64,000 bases of DNA from Tuwongella immobilis (lineage in GTDB: Bacteria; Planctomycetota; Planctomycetia; Gemmatales; Gemmataceae): positions 5,804,920-5,868,919 of the forward strand of contig NZ_LR593887.1 in the NCBI RefSeq assembly GCF_901538355.1, written 5' to 3'. The notes under the pieces are model-generated. The model saw only the letters and a program-made list of their open reading frames with translations. It was not told where the DNA came from and searched no databases. How positions within the stretch are numbered: the stretch's first letter is position 1; every line of letters begins with the position of its first letter. Position numbers and translations under genes: made by a program. Of the stretch, positions 29,870 through 39,469 are shown one piece after another.

Positions 29870-30847
29870 TTATTGCTGTTGTTGGGATTGCTGTTGGCGG
29901 AACATTTGCCGTTTGCGTTGTTGGTTGGAAGCGGTGGCTCGTCCGAGACGATCGGGGACACCGGGGCCGGAGCTGGTCCAACCGGGGCCTTGAGCGTGAT
30001 CGGACAGATCGCTGGGGACACGATCGACGATTTGCACGTTGACCGTGACGTTGATGGTTTCCTGAGCGTTACCTTTCCAGACGCCGCGATTGGGGGGCAC
30101 ATCGCTGAAATCGCGGCCGACCGCCGTGACGATATGATCCTGCTCCACCCATTTGCCCTGGGTGGGGTCGATATCGACCCAGCCGACGGAATTTCCGGCC
30201 CACACTTGCGTCCAGGCGTGGGTTGCGAGTTCGCCGGGCTGGTGGACATATCCGCTGACGTAGCGAGCGGGCAGTCCGGCGAGTCGAGCGGTGGCCAAAA
30301 ACAGGTGCGCGAAATCTTGGCAGACGCCGCAGCCGAGTTTGAGCGCTTCGCTGACCGGCGTGTGGGCTTCGGTGACTTTCTTTTCGTATTTCAACGCGGC
30401 ACGGCATGCGTGCATCAGCGATTCAACCACTTGCAGGAAGCTGCCTTCCGGCTTGGGGAGCGAATCGCTGAATGCCTGAATTTCCGAAGTGAAATCGACC
30501 AGCGGACTGGCCCGCAGATATTCCATGGCGTCGATCGAAGCGGTCGGTTCCGCCGGCCAAGCGACACCCGCAAGGCGTTCGGTGGCACTTCGGCGATGGA
30601 CACGCACGCAGCTGGCGGCCCGGATGGCCAATTCGGCATGGGCAGCCATGAGCGTGACGAGTTCGACGCGGTTGCCGAAGCCGTCGCGGTAGGTGGTCGG
30701 GTTGATGGTGGGCGAGGTGCGCAGCTTGTAGCCCAGAACGGTTTGGTCTTCCGTTGAGAGCGGGGCCATGCGGACTTCCACCACCGATTCGATGATCGGC
30801 TGGGTGTAAAGCAACTTGGTTTCGTGATCGATCCGCAACATCCGCAT
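29870..30847 (-). CDS. Transglutaminase-like cysteine protease-fold protein
   Basis: This protein of about 325 residues has a bacterial transglutaminase N-terminal region (residues 1-100, beginning MRMLRIDHETKLLYTQPIIE). The catalytic core follows: LKLGCGVCQDFAHLFLATARLAGLPARYVSGY holds the Cys, THAWTQVW the His and WVDIDPTQG the Asp. The C-terminus is Q-rich. Such proteins hydrolyse or crosslink isopeptides. They are usually encoded beside an alpha-E protein and a circularly permuted ATP-grasp enzyme, as part of a peptide-synthesis system. Here the alpha-E gene is 8 bp upstream, so the two are one operon. Confidence 0.88.
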   Translation of the reverse strand: MRMLRIDHETKLLYTQPIIESVVEVRMAPLSTEDQTVLGYKLRTSPTINPTTYRDGFGNRVELVTLMAAHAELAIRAASCVRVHRRSATERLAGVAWPAEPTASIDAMEYLRASPLVDFTSEIQAFSDSLPKPEGSFLQVVESLMHACRAALKYEKKVTEAHTPVSEALKLGCGVCQDFAHLFLATARLAGLPARYVSGYVHQPGELATHAWTQVWAGNSVGWVDIDPTQGKWVEQDHIVTAVGRDFSDVPPNRGVWKGNAQETINVTVNVQIVDRVPSDLSDHAQGPGWTSSGPGVPDRLGRATASNQQRKRQMFRQQQSQQQQ

Positions 30848-30855
30848 GGAAAACC

Positions 30856-31884
30856 TCAGGTCCGGAAGTACGCCAAATGGATATCCCGTCCGACGAGCCC
30901 GCAACATTCTTGCACGCTGGCCAGAAAGGTGCCGATGCCCCGTTGCAGGATTTCGTCGATGTCCATGTACCGCAATTCGCTGTCGAGTCGTCCCAGGTGG
31001 CGTTCCGCGCCGGTTCCGTAGATGGAATTGCCGTTGCCGGCAATCGCCCGAAGCGACTCCAGGCAGCGCATCACGCCGAATCGCATCGACCGGGGGAAAT
31101 CGCTTTCCAGTAACAAGAAGCGAATCACCTTGGCGGGTGCAACTTGGACGTGTGCTTCCCGCAGATACGATTCATAGGCGGAGCAGGATCGCAATAGCGC
31201 GGTCCAGTGCATGAGCGTGGGCCCCATATCCGCCGGTGGTGCCGATCCGCCCAGACTGGCCCCTTCGATATGCGAGGATGCCCCGACCGCGGCCACCGTG
31301 GGCGAAAGTGCGAGTGCGGAGCAATGCACATTCAGAATGCGGCTGAGCATATCGACACGTTCCAGATAGCGGCCCACTTGCAGGAAGTGGTACGCCTCGG
31401 AGCGCGACAGGGTGCTATCGATGATGGCGCTGAACATCATGCACTCGCGGCGGATGTGCGTGAAGAAGCGGGCCGCGCTGGCCTCGAATCGCTCGTTGGC
31501 CTTGCTGCTGGACAGATACAAAAACAACTTGTTGAGTTGGGCCCAGGATTCGGCGGTGAGGGTTTCTTGGGTACCGCGAGCGTTCTCTCGCCCTCGTCCG
31601 ACCATCGCACGAATCGAATAGAAGCTATTGCGATCGAACGTGAGGAACCGCAAAATGGCATCGCGCAGTTCGACCGGATCGCTGGGCGGAACCGGATGCC
31701 GCTTCTGAAATGCCGCTTGGCAATCGAGAATGGTCATCACATTATCGAGTGGACGGGGTGAACTCGTGTTGGTCGAGGCTTCGAGTTCAAGCTGGTATGC
31801 ATCGTCCAGGAGACGGGCCAGATATTCGGCACGCTCGACGTAACGACTGATCCAGTAAAGATTCTCGGCAACACGACTGAGCAT
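30856..31884 (-). CDS. Alpha-E domain protein
   Basis: This 342-residue all-helical protein matches the alpha-E family: it starts MLSRVAENLYWISRYVERAE, then YLARLLDDAYQLELEA, FYSIRAMVGRGRENARGTQE and SEAYHFLQVGRYLERVDMLS. Near the end it has FPRSMRFGVMRCLESLRAIA. Alpha-E proteins accompany transglutaminases and ATP-grasp ligases in predicted peptide-modification loci; their exact role is unknown. ATG 31884 matches the conserved family start; the earlier in-frame ATG adds 16 atypical residues. No permuted ATP-grasp gene is in this window next to it. It is followed after 8 bp by the transglutaminase. Confidence 0.88.
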   Translation of the reverse strand: MLSRVAENLYWISRYVERAEYLARLLDDAYQLELEASTNTSSPRPLDNVMTILDCQAAFQKRHPVPPSDPVELRDAILRFLTFDRNSFYSIRAMVGRGRENARGTQETLTAESWAQLNKLFLYLSSSKANERFEASAARFFTHIRRECMMFSAIIDSTLSRSEAYHFLQVGRYLERVDMLSRILNVHCSALALSPTVAAVGASSHIEGASLGGSAPPADMGPTLMHWTALLRSCSAYESYLREAHVQVAPAKVIRFLLLESDFPRSMRFGVMRCLESLRAIAGNGNSIYGTGAERHLGRLDSELRYMDIDEILQRGIGTFLASVQECCGLVGRDIHLAYFRT

Positions 31885-32050
31885 GACGGGCTGACTCCGA
31901 GTCCAAGAATGGACGCATTTTAGGAAATCCACGCGCAGCGAGCAACAGAGGTCCGCAAAACTCGGACCACCGGCAGCCTGGGGAGAGTCAAGCCGTACCG
32001 GATAGACGATTCAAGCCAGGGCCACCAACGCAATCCATCGACCAAGACCG

Positions 32051-32917
32051 TTACCGAGTTGGGGCGATCGGCAAGGCCAAGAAAAAATCGACGATGGCTG
32101 CCGATGCATCGATTCGCGCATGGAATCGACCGCCGTATTTCTCCGAGAGTCGGCCCAATCCGCCGGGCCAATGATGACCCAACTCGCCAATGATCCACGC
32201 TTCGAGGCTTGCGCCGGGGGCATCGCCGTGATACATCCGCCGTTCCAAGCCTTCGCGTTCCTCCGATTCCGGCACGGGGTCGCATCCCAACGCAGCGGCC
32301 CAGCGCTGGAGCGTCCATTCGATCGGCGGACGATTGGTGACCGTTCGCCAGGGTGTTTGCACGGTTCCCCCGGCCAACGGAATCATCGGATCGTCCCGAC
32401 CAATTTGATAGAAAGTCGGCACCGGTTTGGCGAGTCGAGGTGGATCAATCCAGCAATGACCGGCCACGGGAGCCACCCCCGCAAAGCGTTCGGGCATGGC
32501 GGCAGCGAGGCGAAACGACATGGCCGCGCCATTGGAAAAGCCCGTCAGAAAAATCCGGGACGAGTCCACGGGGAGTTCCGACTGCAATTGATCCAACACC
32601 AATCGGAGAAAGCCCACGTCATCGCGTTGGATTCCATCGGGCGGAGCGTAGGGAGCGCCATCGTCCCAGACCACCGGATTGGTGAGAAATTTGGGCATCT
32701 TGTCCGGTCGCGGGGGCAAGCCTTCCGGGAAGACCACCGCAAAGCCTGCTGCGTGAGCGACTTGCGCGATGCGGGTTTCCTCGGCCATCCACTCGGCAGT
32801 TGCCCCGGCTCCGTGCAGCACCATCAGCAACGGGCGGGGAATCGGGCCGTTTGTCGGCAAACTGACGACATAACTGCGTGGGAATCCACGATATTCGAAA
32901 GTCCGACGCATTCCCAA
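32051..32917 (-). CDS. PHB-depolymerase/LpqC-like esterase
   Basis: This 288-residue alpha/beta hydrolase shows the oxyanion region LLMVLHGAGATAEWMAE. The nucleophile elbow is GFSNGAAMSFRLAAAMPERF (Ser in GFSNG), followed by PTFYQIGRDDPMIPLAGG with the acid and ELGHHWPGG with the catalytic His. This layout fits the polyhydroxybutyrate depolymerase/feruloyl esterase-like (LpqC) family, which hydrolyses esters. No signal peptide is evident, so it is probably cytoplasmic or exported by an unknown route. It lies between the alpha-E gene and the sialate esterase gene, all minus strand but separated by over 20 bp. Confidence 0.85.
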   Translation of the reverse strand: MGMRRTFEYRGFPRSYVVSLPTNGPIPRPLLMVLHGAGATAEWMAEETRIAQVAHAAGFAVVFPEGLPPRPDKMPKFLTNPVVWDDGAPYAPPDGIQRDDVGFLRLVLDQLQSELPVDSSRIFLTGFSNGAAMSFRLAAAMPERFAGVAPVAGHCWIDPPRLAKPVPTFYQIGRDDPMIPLAGGTVQTPWRTVTNRPPIEWTLQRWAAALGCDPVPESEEREGLERRMYHGDAPGASLEAWIIGELGHHWPGGLGRLSEKYGGRFHARIDASAAIVDFFLALPIAPTR

Positions 32918-32941
32918 TCATCCGCCCATCGCAAAGACAGC

Positions 32942-34519
32942 TTATTTTTTCGGCTCAGCGGGTTGGGTCACGCCGCGGAAATCATCCGTGCGGAACGGCG
33001 AAGCGGGAAGATCCGCTTGGTTCCACAGATTGACCACCGGAAAATTGGCCCAGCCGAATCGCACCGCAACCGGCTTGGACACTTGCGGAGCCGAGACCAC
33101 CACCGTGTCGCCTTCCACCACTGCGGTAGCGTTATAGAACTTCTTGTCCGCACCGGCGACGGTGAAGCCCGTGAGCTTCTCGCCCTTCACCACCAGTTTG
33201 CCTTCGGTATTGCCGAAGTGGACAATCGCCTTGCCGTCTCGAACTTCCAACTTTTCGAACGTCGGTCCTTGATACGGAATCTTCTCGCCATACGCCAACG
33301 CCCGGGCCGCAAGCGCCAGCCGTGCCCCAACCGGTCCCTTCTTGCGGGGGTGAATATCCGCCACATCGCCGACATCGGTAATCACCGCAATGCCAACATG
33401 CTTCAGCTTCTTGGTGGCCAGCAATTGGGCTTCTCGCAGTTCGGCCCAATCGCTTTCCATCGGCTCGGCATTGATCGCCCGCCACGGAGCCAATTGCACC
33501 AGCATGAACGCCAACGATTCATCGCGGAAGGCTTTGCGCCAATCTTCGATCATCGTCGGGAACAACGTGCGATATTCGTACGCGCGGCCGGCATTCGATT
33601 CACCCTGATACCAAATCGCACCCTTGATATTGAACTTGGTCAGCGGGGCAATCATCGCATTGTACAGCACCGTTGGCTGATTCGGATTCCCGAGATTCAC
33701 CGGCGCAGGCGGCACCGGCACCGGCGGCAACGGCTTGCCCGCCTTCAGTCCGGCTTTCCCTTCCGCCAGGTATTTTTCCAGCTTTTCCAGATAGGCTTCG
33801 GCATTCTGTTGATACGCCGCACGATTCGGAATCCGCTCCAGGAAATACTTCAGCGAAGGCACCGCACCCAGCGATTCTTTGCTCGTCCAGGCTTCGCAAA
33901 TCGTCCCGCCCCACGAGCTGTGAATCAGCCCCACGGGCACCTTGCGAGCGGCGTTCAAATCTTTGCCGAAATAATAGCCCACCGCGCTGAAATACTCGAC
34001 CGTCTTGGCATCGCACGGCACCCACTTCAGCGGAACATCCGTCAGCGGTACATCGGAAACCGCCTTGGGTACGGTGAACAGGCGGATCATCGGATTTTTG
34101 GCGGCTTCAATCACCGGCTTGGGATTATCCGTCGCCGCCAACGGCCATTCCATATTGGATTGACCGGAGCAGACCCAGACTTCGCCAACGAGCACATCGG
34201 AAACGGTGAGCGTGTTTTCGCCCTTGACGGTGAGTTTGCCGCCCGTTGTGGTGACCGGCCGGGCGGGCAGTTCGAGCAGCCAATTGCCCTTGTCATCGGC
34301 CGCAACGGCTTCCGCCTTGGTGGTGGCATCGCCGAAGGTGAGTTCCGCAGAGACTTTCTCACCGGGATTGGCCGTCCCGAAGACGCGAATCGGCTTTTCC
34401 GCTTGGAAGACAACGCCATTCGAAATCAAATTGTGCAGCTTGACCGCCGCCGACGCCGGCAGCGCAAACGACACGCCAGCAGCCAACGCCAACAGCGTGG
34501 CCTTCATTCGGGTGTGCAT
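32942..34519 (-). CDS. Sialate O-acetylesterase-like secreted esterase
   Basis: About 525 residues from the ATG giving MHTRMKATLLALAAGVSFAL, a signal peptide ending ASA. The mature protein begins VKLHNLISNGVVFQAEKPIR. It carries the SGNH-type nucleophile motif VWVCSGQSNMEWPLA (Ser in GQSNM), then SSWGGTICEAW, GAIWYQGESNA and late MVQLAPWRAI plus VGIAVITDVGDVADIHP with the His. It fits the SASA family of carbohydrate esterases that remove O-acetyl groups from sugars outside the cell. AGGA lies about 12 bp upstream of the chosen start; a second ATG 12 bp in is also possible. Confidence 0.9.
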   Translation of the reverse strand: MHTRMKATLLALAAGVSFALPASAAVKLHNLISNGVVFQAEKPIRVFGTANPGEKVSAELTFGDATTKAEAVAADDKGNWLLELPARPVTTTGGKLTVKGENTLTVSDVLVGEVWVCSGQSNMEWPLAATDNPKPVIEAAKNPMIRLFTVPKAVSDVPLTDVPLKWVPCDAKTVEYFSAVGYYFGKDLNAARKVPVGLIHSSWGGTICEAWTSKESLGAVPSLKYFLERIPNRAAYQQNAEAYLEKLEKYLAEGKAGLKAGKPLPPVPVPPAPVNLGNPNQPTVLYNAMIAPLTKFNIKGAIWYQGESNAGRAYEYRTLFPTMIEDWRKAFRDESLAFMLVQLAPWRAINAEPMESDWAELREAQLLATKKLKHVGIAVITDVGDVADIHPRKKGPVGARLALAARALAYGEKIPYQGPTFEKLEVRDGKAIVHFGNTEGKLVVKGEKLTGFTVAGADKKFYNATAVVEGDTVVVSAPQVSKPVAVRFGWANFPVVNLWNQADLPASPFRTDDFRGVTQPAEPKK

Positions 34520-34645
34520 GGAGAGAATCCTACGCAGGTGTGCAAAAAGCAGATCCTCCCCCACCCTACCGCACCCCACCCGCCACCGCAAGAATCTCTT
34601 TCGGAGAATGAAGCAATCCGGAGGGCCAAGCATTTGTTTCCGACA

Positions 34646-35554
34646 TTACTCGAACTGCACCGCTTCACCGCCAGCACGCGTTCCCGCGAATCGCACCATT
34701 CGATCCGCTTGATACGTCAAGTATCGAACCGAACCATCACAGAATAGGAAATTCGCCCCGCCGGGATGAAGACTCCATGTATGGAATCGATCACACGGAT
34801 TATCCAGTCGCCCCGGACCAAACACGCGTCCCAACCCATCGCACGGCTCGTTGGGATGGTCGGCCTCAATCCCGAATGTGATCGCATTGTTGGGTCCACT
34901 CGCCCCAAATGCATCTCCCATATAGGATGGGTACCACCATCCCGCAACCAGAGATGCTGGCGGCGGCCGTTCGACGACCAACAGCGTCTGGGCTAATCCG
35001 TCGGTGATGGATGCAAAGGTGACTCCGGACTCAAACCCAAGCACCCCTGGAAGTCCCGTGTGCTTTCCCTCCAAAACGACACCATCCACGCCCACATAGG
35101 AAACGAAAGTCGCTGTGTGATTCCAAGCATCGGTATAAGGCCGAAGCAATCGGGCATCCGAAGGACAAACGTACGACTTCACCACATGATGCATGACCGT
35201 ATGGGGTGGTGACACCAACGGATCCTTGGTGATCCGACAAGCCGCTTCGGCGGTACTCCAAGCCGCCCCTTCGTCCATATCCGGGAGAATGAGGGCCATC
35301 CAACCCAGCACTCGATTCGGATCATTTTCCAGTGTTTTCGAGTGAATCCGCGGCGGTAGCACGGCATAGCGACTATGATAATGATGGAGTGCCAAACCGA
35401 TTTGTTTCAGATGATTTTGACAGCTTAATCGATCGGCGCTTGCCCGCACCTTCTGGATCGCGGGCAGAGCCAACCCAACGAGAAGCCCGATGAGGCCCAA
35501 GACAACCAATAATTCAATTAGCGTAAATCCGAGACGTTGAGAGGGTCGCATCAC
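34646..35554 (-). CDS. DUF1559 prepilin-like protein
   Basis: This 302-residue protein has the prepilin peptidase site and hydrophobic helix [20 protein letters not shown] near the N-terminus. The DUF1559 body follows: AIQKVRASADRLSCQNHLKQIGLALHHYHSRY...LPP. The C-terminal H-X9-DG-like motif is HPGGANFLFCDGSVRYLTYQ. Planctomycetes encode many such pseudopilin-like surface proteins of unknown role. The two adjacent ATGs at the start cannot be separated. A 128-bp spacer separates it from the next minus-strand gene. Confidence 0.9.
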   Translation of the reverse strand: MMRPSQRLGFTLIELLVVLGLIGLLVGLALPAIQKVRASADRLSCQNHLKQIGLALHHYHSRYAVLPPRIHSKTLENDPNRVLGWMALILPDMDEGAAWSTAEAACRITKDPLVSPPHTVMHHVVKSYVCPSDARLLRPYTDAWNHTATFVSYVGVDGVVLEGKHTGLPGVLGFESGVTFASITDGLAQTLLVVERPPPASLVAGWWYPSYMGDAFGASGPNNAITFGIEADHPNEPCDGLGRVFGPGRLDNPCDRFHTWSLHPGGANFLFCDGSVRYLTYQADRMVRFAGTRAGGEAVQFE

Positions 35555-35683
35555 GACGATTCTCGTTTAGAAATAATGACCGGAACAGTTAAGTCACTCA
35601 CCGGATGTTGCAGAAAGTAAAAATTAGTTTTGGACGGTGCCGAATCACACCAGGAACGATCTCCATTAAACCGTTATCATGGA

Positions 35684-36766
35684 TTAACGATTCCGAATTC
35701 TTAGGATAATTCCAACCAGGATTACCCCAATGGAAATCAGGATCACGATGAAGGAGATTGAGGATGATTCACCCTCTTGCGATACCATCAAGACATCGCG
35801 TCGGGTTGATTCAGCGGAAGGGGGCGGAGGCACTTCTCCAAGCGTCACAGGTTTGGAGATTGGTTTCCCGGTCTCGTCGATTTTGTAACTTGTTCCCTGG
35901 AGTGAATCCGTCATGAGAATTCCAGCCGGATATCTCATGACGAAATCTTGTTTGGAGAATCGGCGATCCAGTTTAATATCCGAGATGGTCGTTTTTTTGG
36001 GATTATATCCTATCTGTTCTCCACCACCGGAAGAGCCGGAAATTTCCGTTGGAAACAGCACTCCTTTTTTCAGTTCTACAGTTTTTTCAACCGTTTCATC
36101 CCGTCGAAACATACTTTTTTCAGGTGAGGAACCACCATAATAATAACTGACGTGGCGAATCAACTGGTTGATTTGAGAATCAAGCGTCACATCCACACGC
36201 CACTGTTCGCTTTCCCCATTTCCTTGTTTCATTTTCAGCCGAATCGTCGTCTGCTTGGTGCCGTTTTGCTCGGTTGACCATCTCTTCTCCACTCGCTCTG
36301 CTTCCGTTACCAAATCTTCCAATGGAAGAAAGGTCGAGGTTCCCGGCACATTCACCACTAACAAAGCACGCCCAAACACATCTAGGCGATCGTGATAACG
36401 TCTTGAAGATCCCGAAATTGTTGCCGCGTACTGATTTTTCCCATCGATTTGCCGGGAACGCAACGTCCGCTCCAAACCGTTTTCCCAGATGAGATCCAAT
36501 TTTTCACCATCAAGTAGGGTCTTTAACCTCAGGGCATCTCGGGAATGCCAATACTCCCCGGTAGACTGAATGACTCTTGGAGTTGAAGGATCGGCTTGAG
36601 TCACCGAGATGCGCAATGCGATTTTACACGAACAAAATTGCAAGAGGTCGCGCGATTGTCGATGTTCTGCCAGGATTTCGTTCCATTCCGCGTCTTGAAC
36701 CTCCCCGGCCTCTACATTTTGAATCATCACAAGAATCGTGCAAACAATCGCAAAGGCTCGCATCAT
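35684..36766 (-). CDS. Secreted, C-terminally membrane-anchored hypothetical protein
   Basis: About 360 residues from ATG 36766, with a signal peptide (MRAFAIVCTILVMIQNVEAG) and a C-terminal transmembrane helix (SISFIVILISIGVILVGIIL) followed by RIRNR. The ectodomain is mostly beta: SRDLLQFCSCKIALRISVTQ, GKNQYAATISGSSRRYHDRL, TIRLKMKQGNGESEQWRVDV and KGVLFPTEISGSSGGGEQIG. Its layout recalls outer-membrane lipoprotein-sorting-like (LolA-type) planctomycete proteins, but I cannot assign it. The DNA is visibly more AT-rich than its neighbours. The next 520 bases (36767-37289) hold no recognisable gene. Confidence 0.7.
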   Translation of the reverse strand: MMRAFAIVCTILVMIQNVEAGEVQDAEWNEILAEHRQSRDLLQFCSCKIALRISVTQADPSTPRVIQSTGEYWHSRDALRLKTLLDGEKLDLIWENGLERTLRSRQIDGKNQYAATISGSSRRYHDRLDVFGRALLVVNVPGTSTFLPLEDLVTEAERVEKRWSTEQNGTKQTTIRLKMKQGNGESEQWRVDVTLDSQINQLIRHVSYYYGGSSPEKSMFRRDETVEKTVELKKGVLFPTEISGSSGGGEQIGYNPKKTTISDIKLDRRFSKQDFVMRYPAGILMTDSLQGTSYKIDETGKPISKPVTLGEVPPPPSAESTRRDVLMVSQEGESSSISFIVILISIGVILVGIILRIRNR

Positions 36767-37289
36767 CTTGCTTTCCTCAACGAAACCAGTGGCACAGAAA
36801 ATCCATCTCATCTGGCCAATTCACTCCGTGTATCGCCATTGAGCTGGCTCACGAATCAACAACGCCGAACGTCACAGAATGATTACGCGCCAAGGATTTG
36901 CAACTTGGATACTGGACACGATTCGCTTCGACTGAAGAATCGCGTGTTCTTCCATAAGTGACACCGATTGTGCGGAACACGGCTTCACGAACGCGCATGT
37001 TTGAGGCATTCTGGTCCCGATTTCCCGTCGGACAATTCAAAATCCAGATTCCACAACTCCCTTTTAACCATTCCGACTCACGATTGTCAATTCAATTCCG
37101 GCTGGTGCCTGGGACGCCTTGGTGCATCCATTTTCAGTAACTGACCATATCCCATCAATCTCGGCAGCGGGGATTTGCCGCGGTGCCTACAATCGGGGGG
37201 TGGGTTGCGGGTGGGTTGCGGATGGGTTGCGGTTGGCGGTTCGGGGTTGGGTGCGTATTCTAATCCCTCAATCAGGGAGGGGCTGGCGT

Positions 37290-38222
37290 ATGAAGATCAT
37301 TCTGGCGAATCCACGGGGCTTTTGTGCGGGCGTGAATATGGCGATTGCCAGCTTGGAGACGGCACTCCAGCAGTTTGGCACGCCACTTTATGTCTATCAT
37401 GAGATTGTCCACAATCGCCCGGTCGTGGAGCGATTCCGCAATCAAGGCGTGGTTTTTGTGGAATCGATTGACGAGATTCCCGTTGGCGCAACGGTGCTTT
37501 ACAGTGCGCATGGCGTCTCGCCGGTGATTCGCACCTTGTCCAGCGAACGGCAGCTTCGGGCCATTGACGCCACCTGCCCGCTGGTGACCAAAGTCCACAA
37601 AGAAGCCGTTCGTTATGCCAAGGAAGGATACACGATTATCCTGGTGGGGCACGAAGGGCATGATGAAGTGATTGGCACCATGGGGGAAGCTCCTGAGCAT
37701 ATGATTCTGGTGCAGGATATTCACGATGTGGCGAAACTCACACTCCCGGCCGATTCCAAGCTGGCGTATCTCACGCAAACGACGCTCAGCGTGGACGAAA
37801 CCGAGGGGATTATCGACGCCCTGAAGCAGAAATATCCGCAAATCGTGGGGCCGGCGAAGGCGGATATTTGCTACGCGACCCAGAATCGGCAGGAAGCGGT
37901 CAAGGAATTGGCGGGCATCTGCGATGTGGTGCTGGTACTGGGGAGTCAGAACAGTTCCAATAGCAATCGGCTGGCGGAAATTGCCAAAGTGATGGGCAAA
38001 CCGGCGTATTTGATCGACCGCGTTCAGGAATTATCCTTGGATTGGTTCCAGCCCAATGATACGGTGCTGATCACCGCCGGGGCGAGCGCTCCGGAAGAGA
38101 ATGTGCAAGCCTGTGTCGAGTTTTTGCGCGATCGATTCCAAGCGGATGTGGAGCAACGCACCATTCGGGAAGAGCATGTGAGCTTCCCGTTGCCGGTGGA
38201 ACTTCGCGTGCTGATTCGATAA
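37290..38222 (+). CDS. ispH: 4-hydroxy-3-methylbut-2-enyl diphosphate reductase
   Basis: This 310-residue protein is IspH (LytB), the last enzyme of the MEP pathway; it reduces HMBPP to IPP and DMAPP with a [4Fe-4S] cluster. The three cluster cysteines are at C12 (RGFCAG), C96 (DATCPLV) and C194 (DICYATQ), matching the E. coli positions closely. H41, H74 and H124 plus the catalytic E126 (HEGHDEV) are present. ATG 37290 follows the ribosome-binding site GGGAGGGG and starts with the conserved MKIILANPRGFCAGV; earlier in-frame codons are not part of the family. Confidence 0.96.
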   Translation: MKIILANPRGFCAGVNMAIASLETALQQFGTPLYVYHEIVHNRPVVERFRNQGVVFVESIDEIPVGATVLYSAHGVSPVIRTLSSERQLRAIDATCPLVTKVHKEAVRYAKEGYTIILVGHEGHDEVIGTMGEAPEHMILVQDIHDVAKLTLPADSKLAYLTQTTLSVDETEGIIDALKQKYPQIVGPAKADICYATQNRQEAVKELAGICDVVLVLGSQNSSNSNRLAEIAKVMGKPAYLIDRVQELSLDWFQPNDTVLITAGASAPEENVQACVEFLRDRFQADVEQRTIREEHVSFPLPVELRVLIR

Positions 38223-38264
38223 GGCGAACCACTCGGCCGACTCTCCATAGGCCGGAACCGCCGG

Positions 38265-39365
38265 ATGAGCCAACCATTTTTGCCGAATCATCTCCCGCGC
38301 CTGCCGCAGCGACGCGATTTCCGCATCGGCTGCATTGGCGCGGGATTCATCATGCGCGACTGCCATTTGGTGGCCTATCGCCAGGCGGGATTCCACCCGT
38401 TGGCCATCACCTCTCGCAATCCCGACCGTGCCCGCGAGGTGGCGACCCACCATCAGATTCCCCGCGTCTATGCGACGGTGGATGACCTGCTGGCCGACCG
38501 CGATTTGGAAGTGATCGACATTGCCGTGCCGCCGGACCGCTCGCTGGAGATGATCCTGCGCACCTGCGAGCATGCCGACCATGTTCGCGGAATTCTCGCC
38601 CAAAAGCCACTCGCGCTGAACGTCCGCGATGCCAAACGGGCCGTTGCCGCTTGCCGAGATGCCGGGATTGTGCTGGCCGTCAATCAAAACATGCGATTCG
38701 ATCAATCGATTCGAGCGATGGCGCATCTGCTTCAAGAGCGACTCTTGGGCGAGCCAGTCCTGGCGACGATCGAGATGCGCGCCATCCCGCATTGGATGCC
38801 GTGGAGCGAGCAGCTTCCCAGCTTGGCCACGTTCGTGATGAGCATTCATCATCTGGATACCTTCCGGTATTGGTTTGGCAATCCCGATCGCATTTTGGCC
38901 AGCACGCGGCCCGATCCTCGCACTCGATTTCCGCATGTCGATGGACTGAATTTGGTCATTTTGGAATATGATTCCGGACTCCGTGCCAGCAGTTGGGATG
39001 ATGTCTGGGCGGGGCCAGCGCGGGAGGGGGCGGCAGCGGATCTGGCCATTCGCTGGCGTGTGGAAGGGACGCGCGGCATGGCACAAGGCACCATCGGCTG
39101 GCCGAGTTATCCCCAGCGGCAGCCCAGCACATTGGCCTACACGACCTGCGATTCGCCGACTTGGATTCAGCCGCAATGGTCCGAAGTCTGGTTCCCCGAT
39201 GCCTTTGTGGGGACGATGGCCCAATTGCTGGTGGCGCTGGAAACCGGCCAGCCGCCGGAAATCTCCGGCGAAGACAATCTCGGCACCATCGCCTTGTGCG
39301 AAGCCGTCTTCGCTGCCGCGACTCAACACCGCATCACCACGCTAAGCGAATTCGGAATCGGTTGA
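38265..39365 (+). CDS. Gfo/Idh/MocA family oxidoreductase
   Basis: This 366-residue protein has an N-terminal Rossmann dinucleotide motif (FRIGCIGAGFIMRDCHLVAY). It continues with AITSRNPDRAREVATHHQIP, the EVIDIAVPP motif and the catalytic-region EKP analogue AQKPLALNVRDAKR. AVNQNMRFDQSIRAMAHLLQ follows, as expected for the C-terminal alpha/beta domain. Such enzymes use NAD(P) to oxidise or reduce sugars, inositols or related compounds in the cytoplasm; the substrate is unknown. It begins 42 bp after ispH on the same strand. Confidence 0.88.
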   Translation: MSQPFLPNHLPRLPQRRDFRIGCIGAGFIMRDCHLVAYRQAGFHPLAITSRNPDRAREVATHHQIPRVYATVDDLLADRDLEVIDIAVPPDRSLEMILRTCEHADHVRGILAQKPLALNVRDAKRAVAACRDAGIVLAVNQNMRFDQSIRAMAHLLQERLLGEPVLATIEMRAIPHWMPWSEQLPSLATFVMSIHHLDTFRYWFGNPDRILASTRPDPRTRFPHVDGLNLVILEYDSGLRASSWDDVWAGPAREGAAADLAIRWRVEGTRGMAQGTIGWPSYPQRQPSTLAYTTCDSPTWIQPQWSEVWFPDAFVGTMAQLLVALETGQPPEISGEDNLGTIALCEAVFAAATQHRITTLSEFGIG

Positions 39366-39469
39366 TTTTCGCGCTGCGGAAACTACGAATGGATGTGATT
39401 TTCGCAATCATTCGGAGCCACCAACGGATTGATCTCCGTTGAATCCGAAGCGTCCCACGAGAATCCACC

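Noticed and set aside
29717-30757. Plus-strand ORF of 346 aa
   Set aside because: Antisense to the transglutaminase-like gene, whose Cys-His-Asp motifs are clear.
32120-34747. Plus-strand ORF of 875 aa
   Set aside because: It runs antisense through both the LpqC-like esterase and the sialate esterase, which have clear catalytic motifs. The translation (H, R and G rich) has no family pattern.
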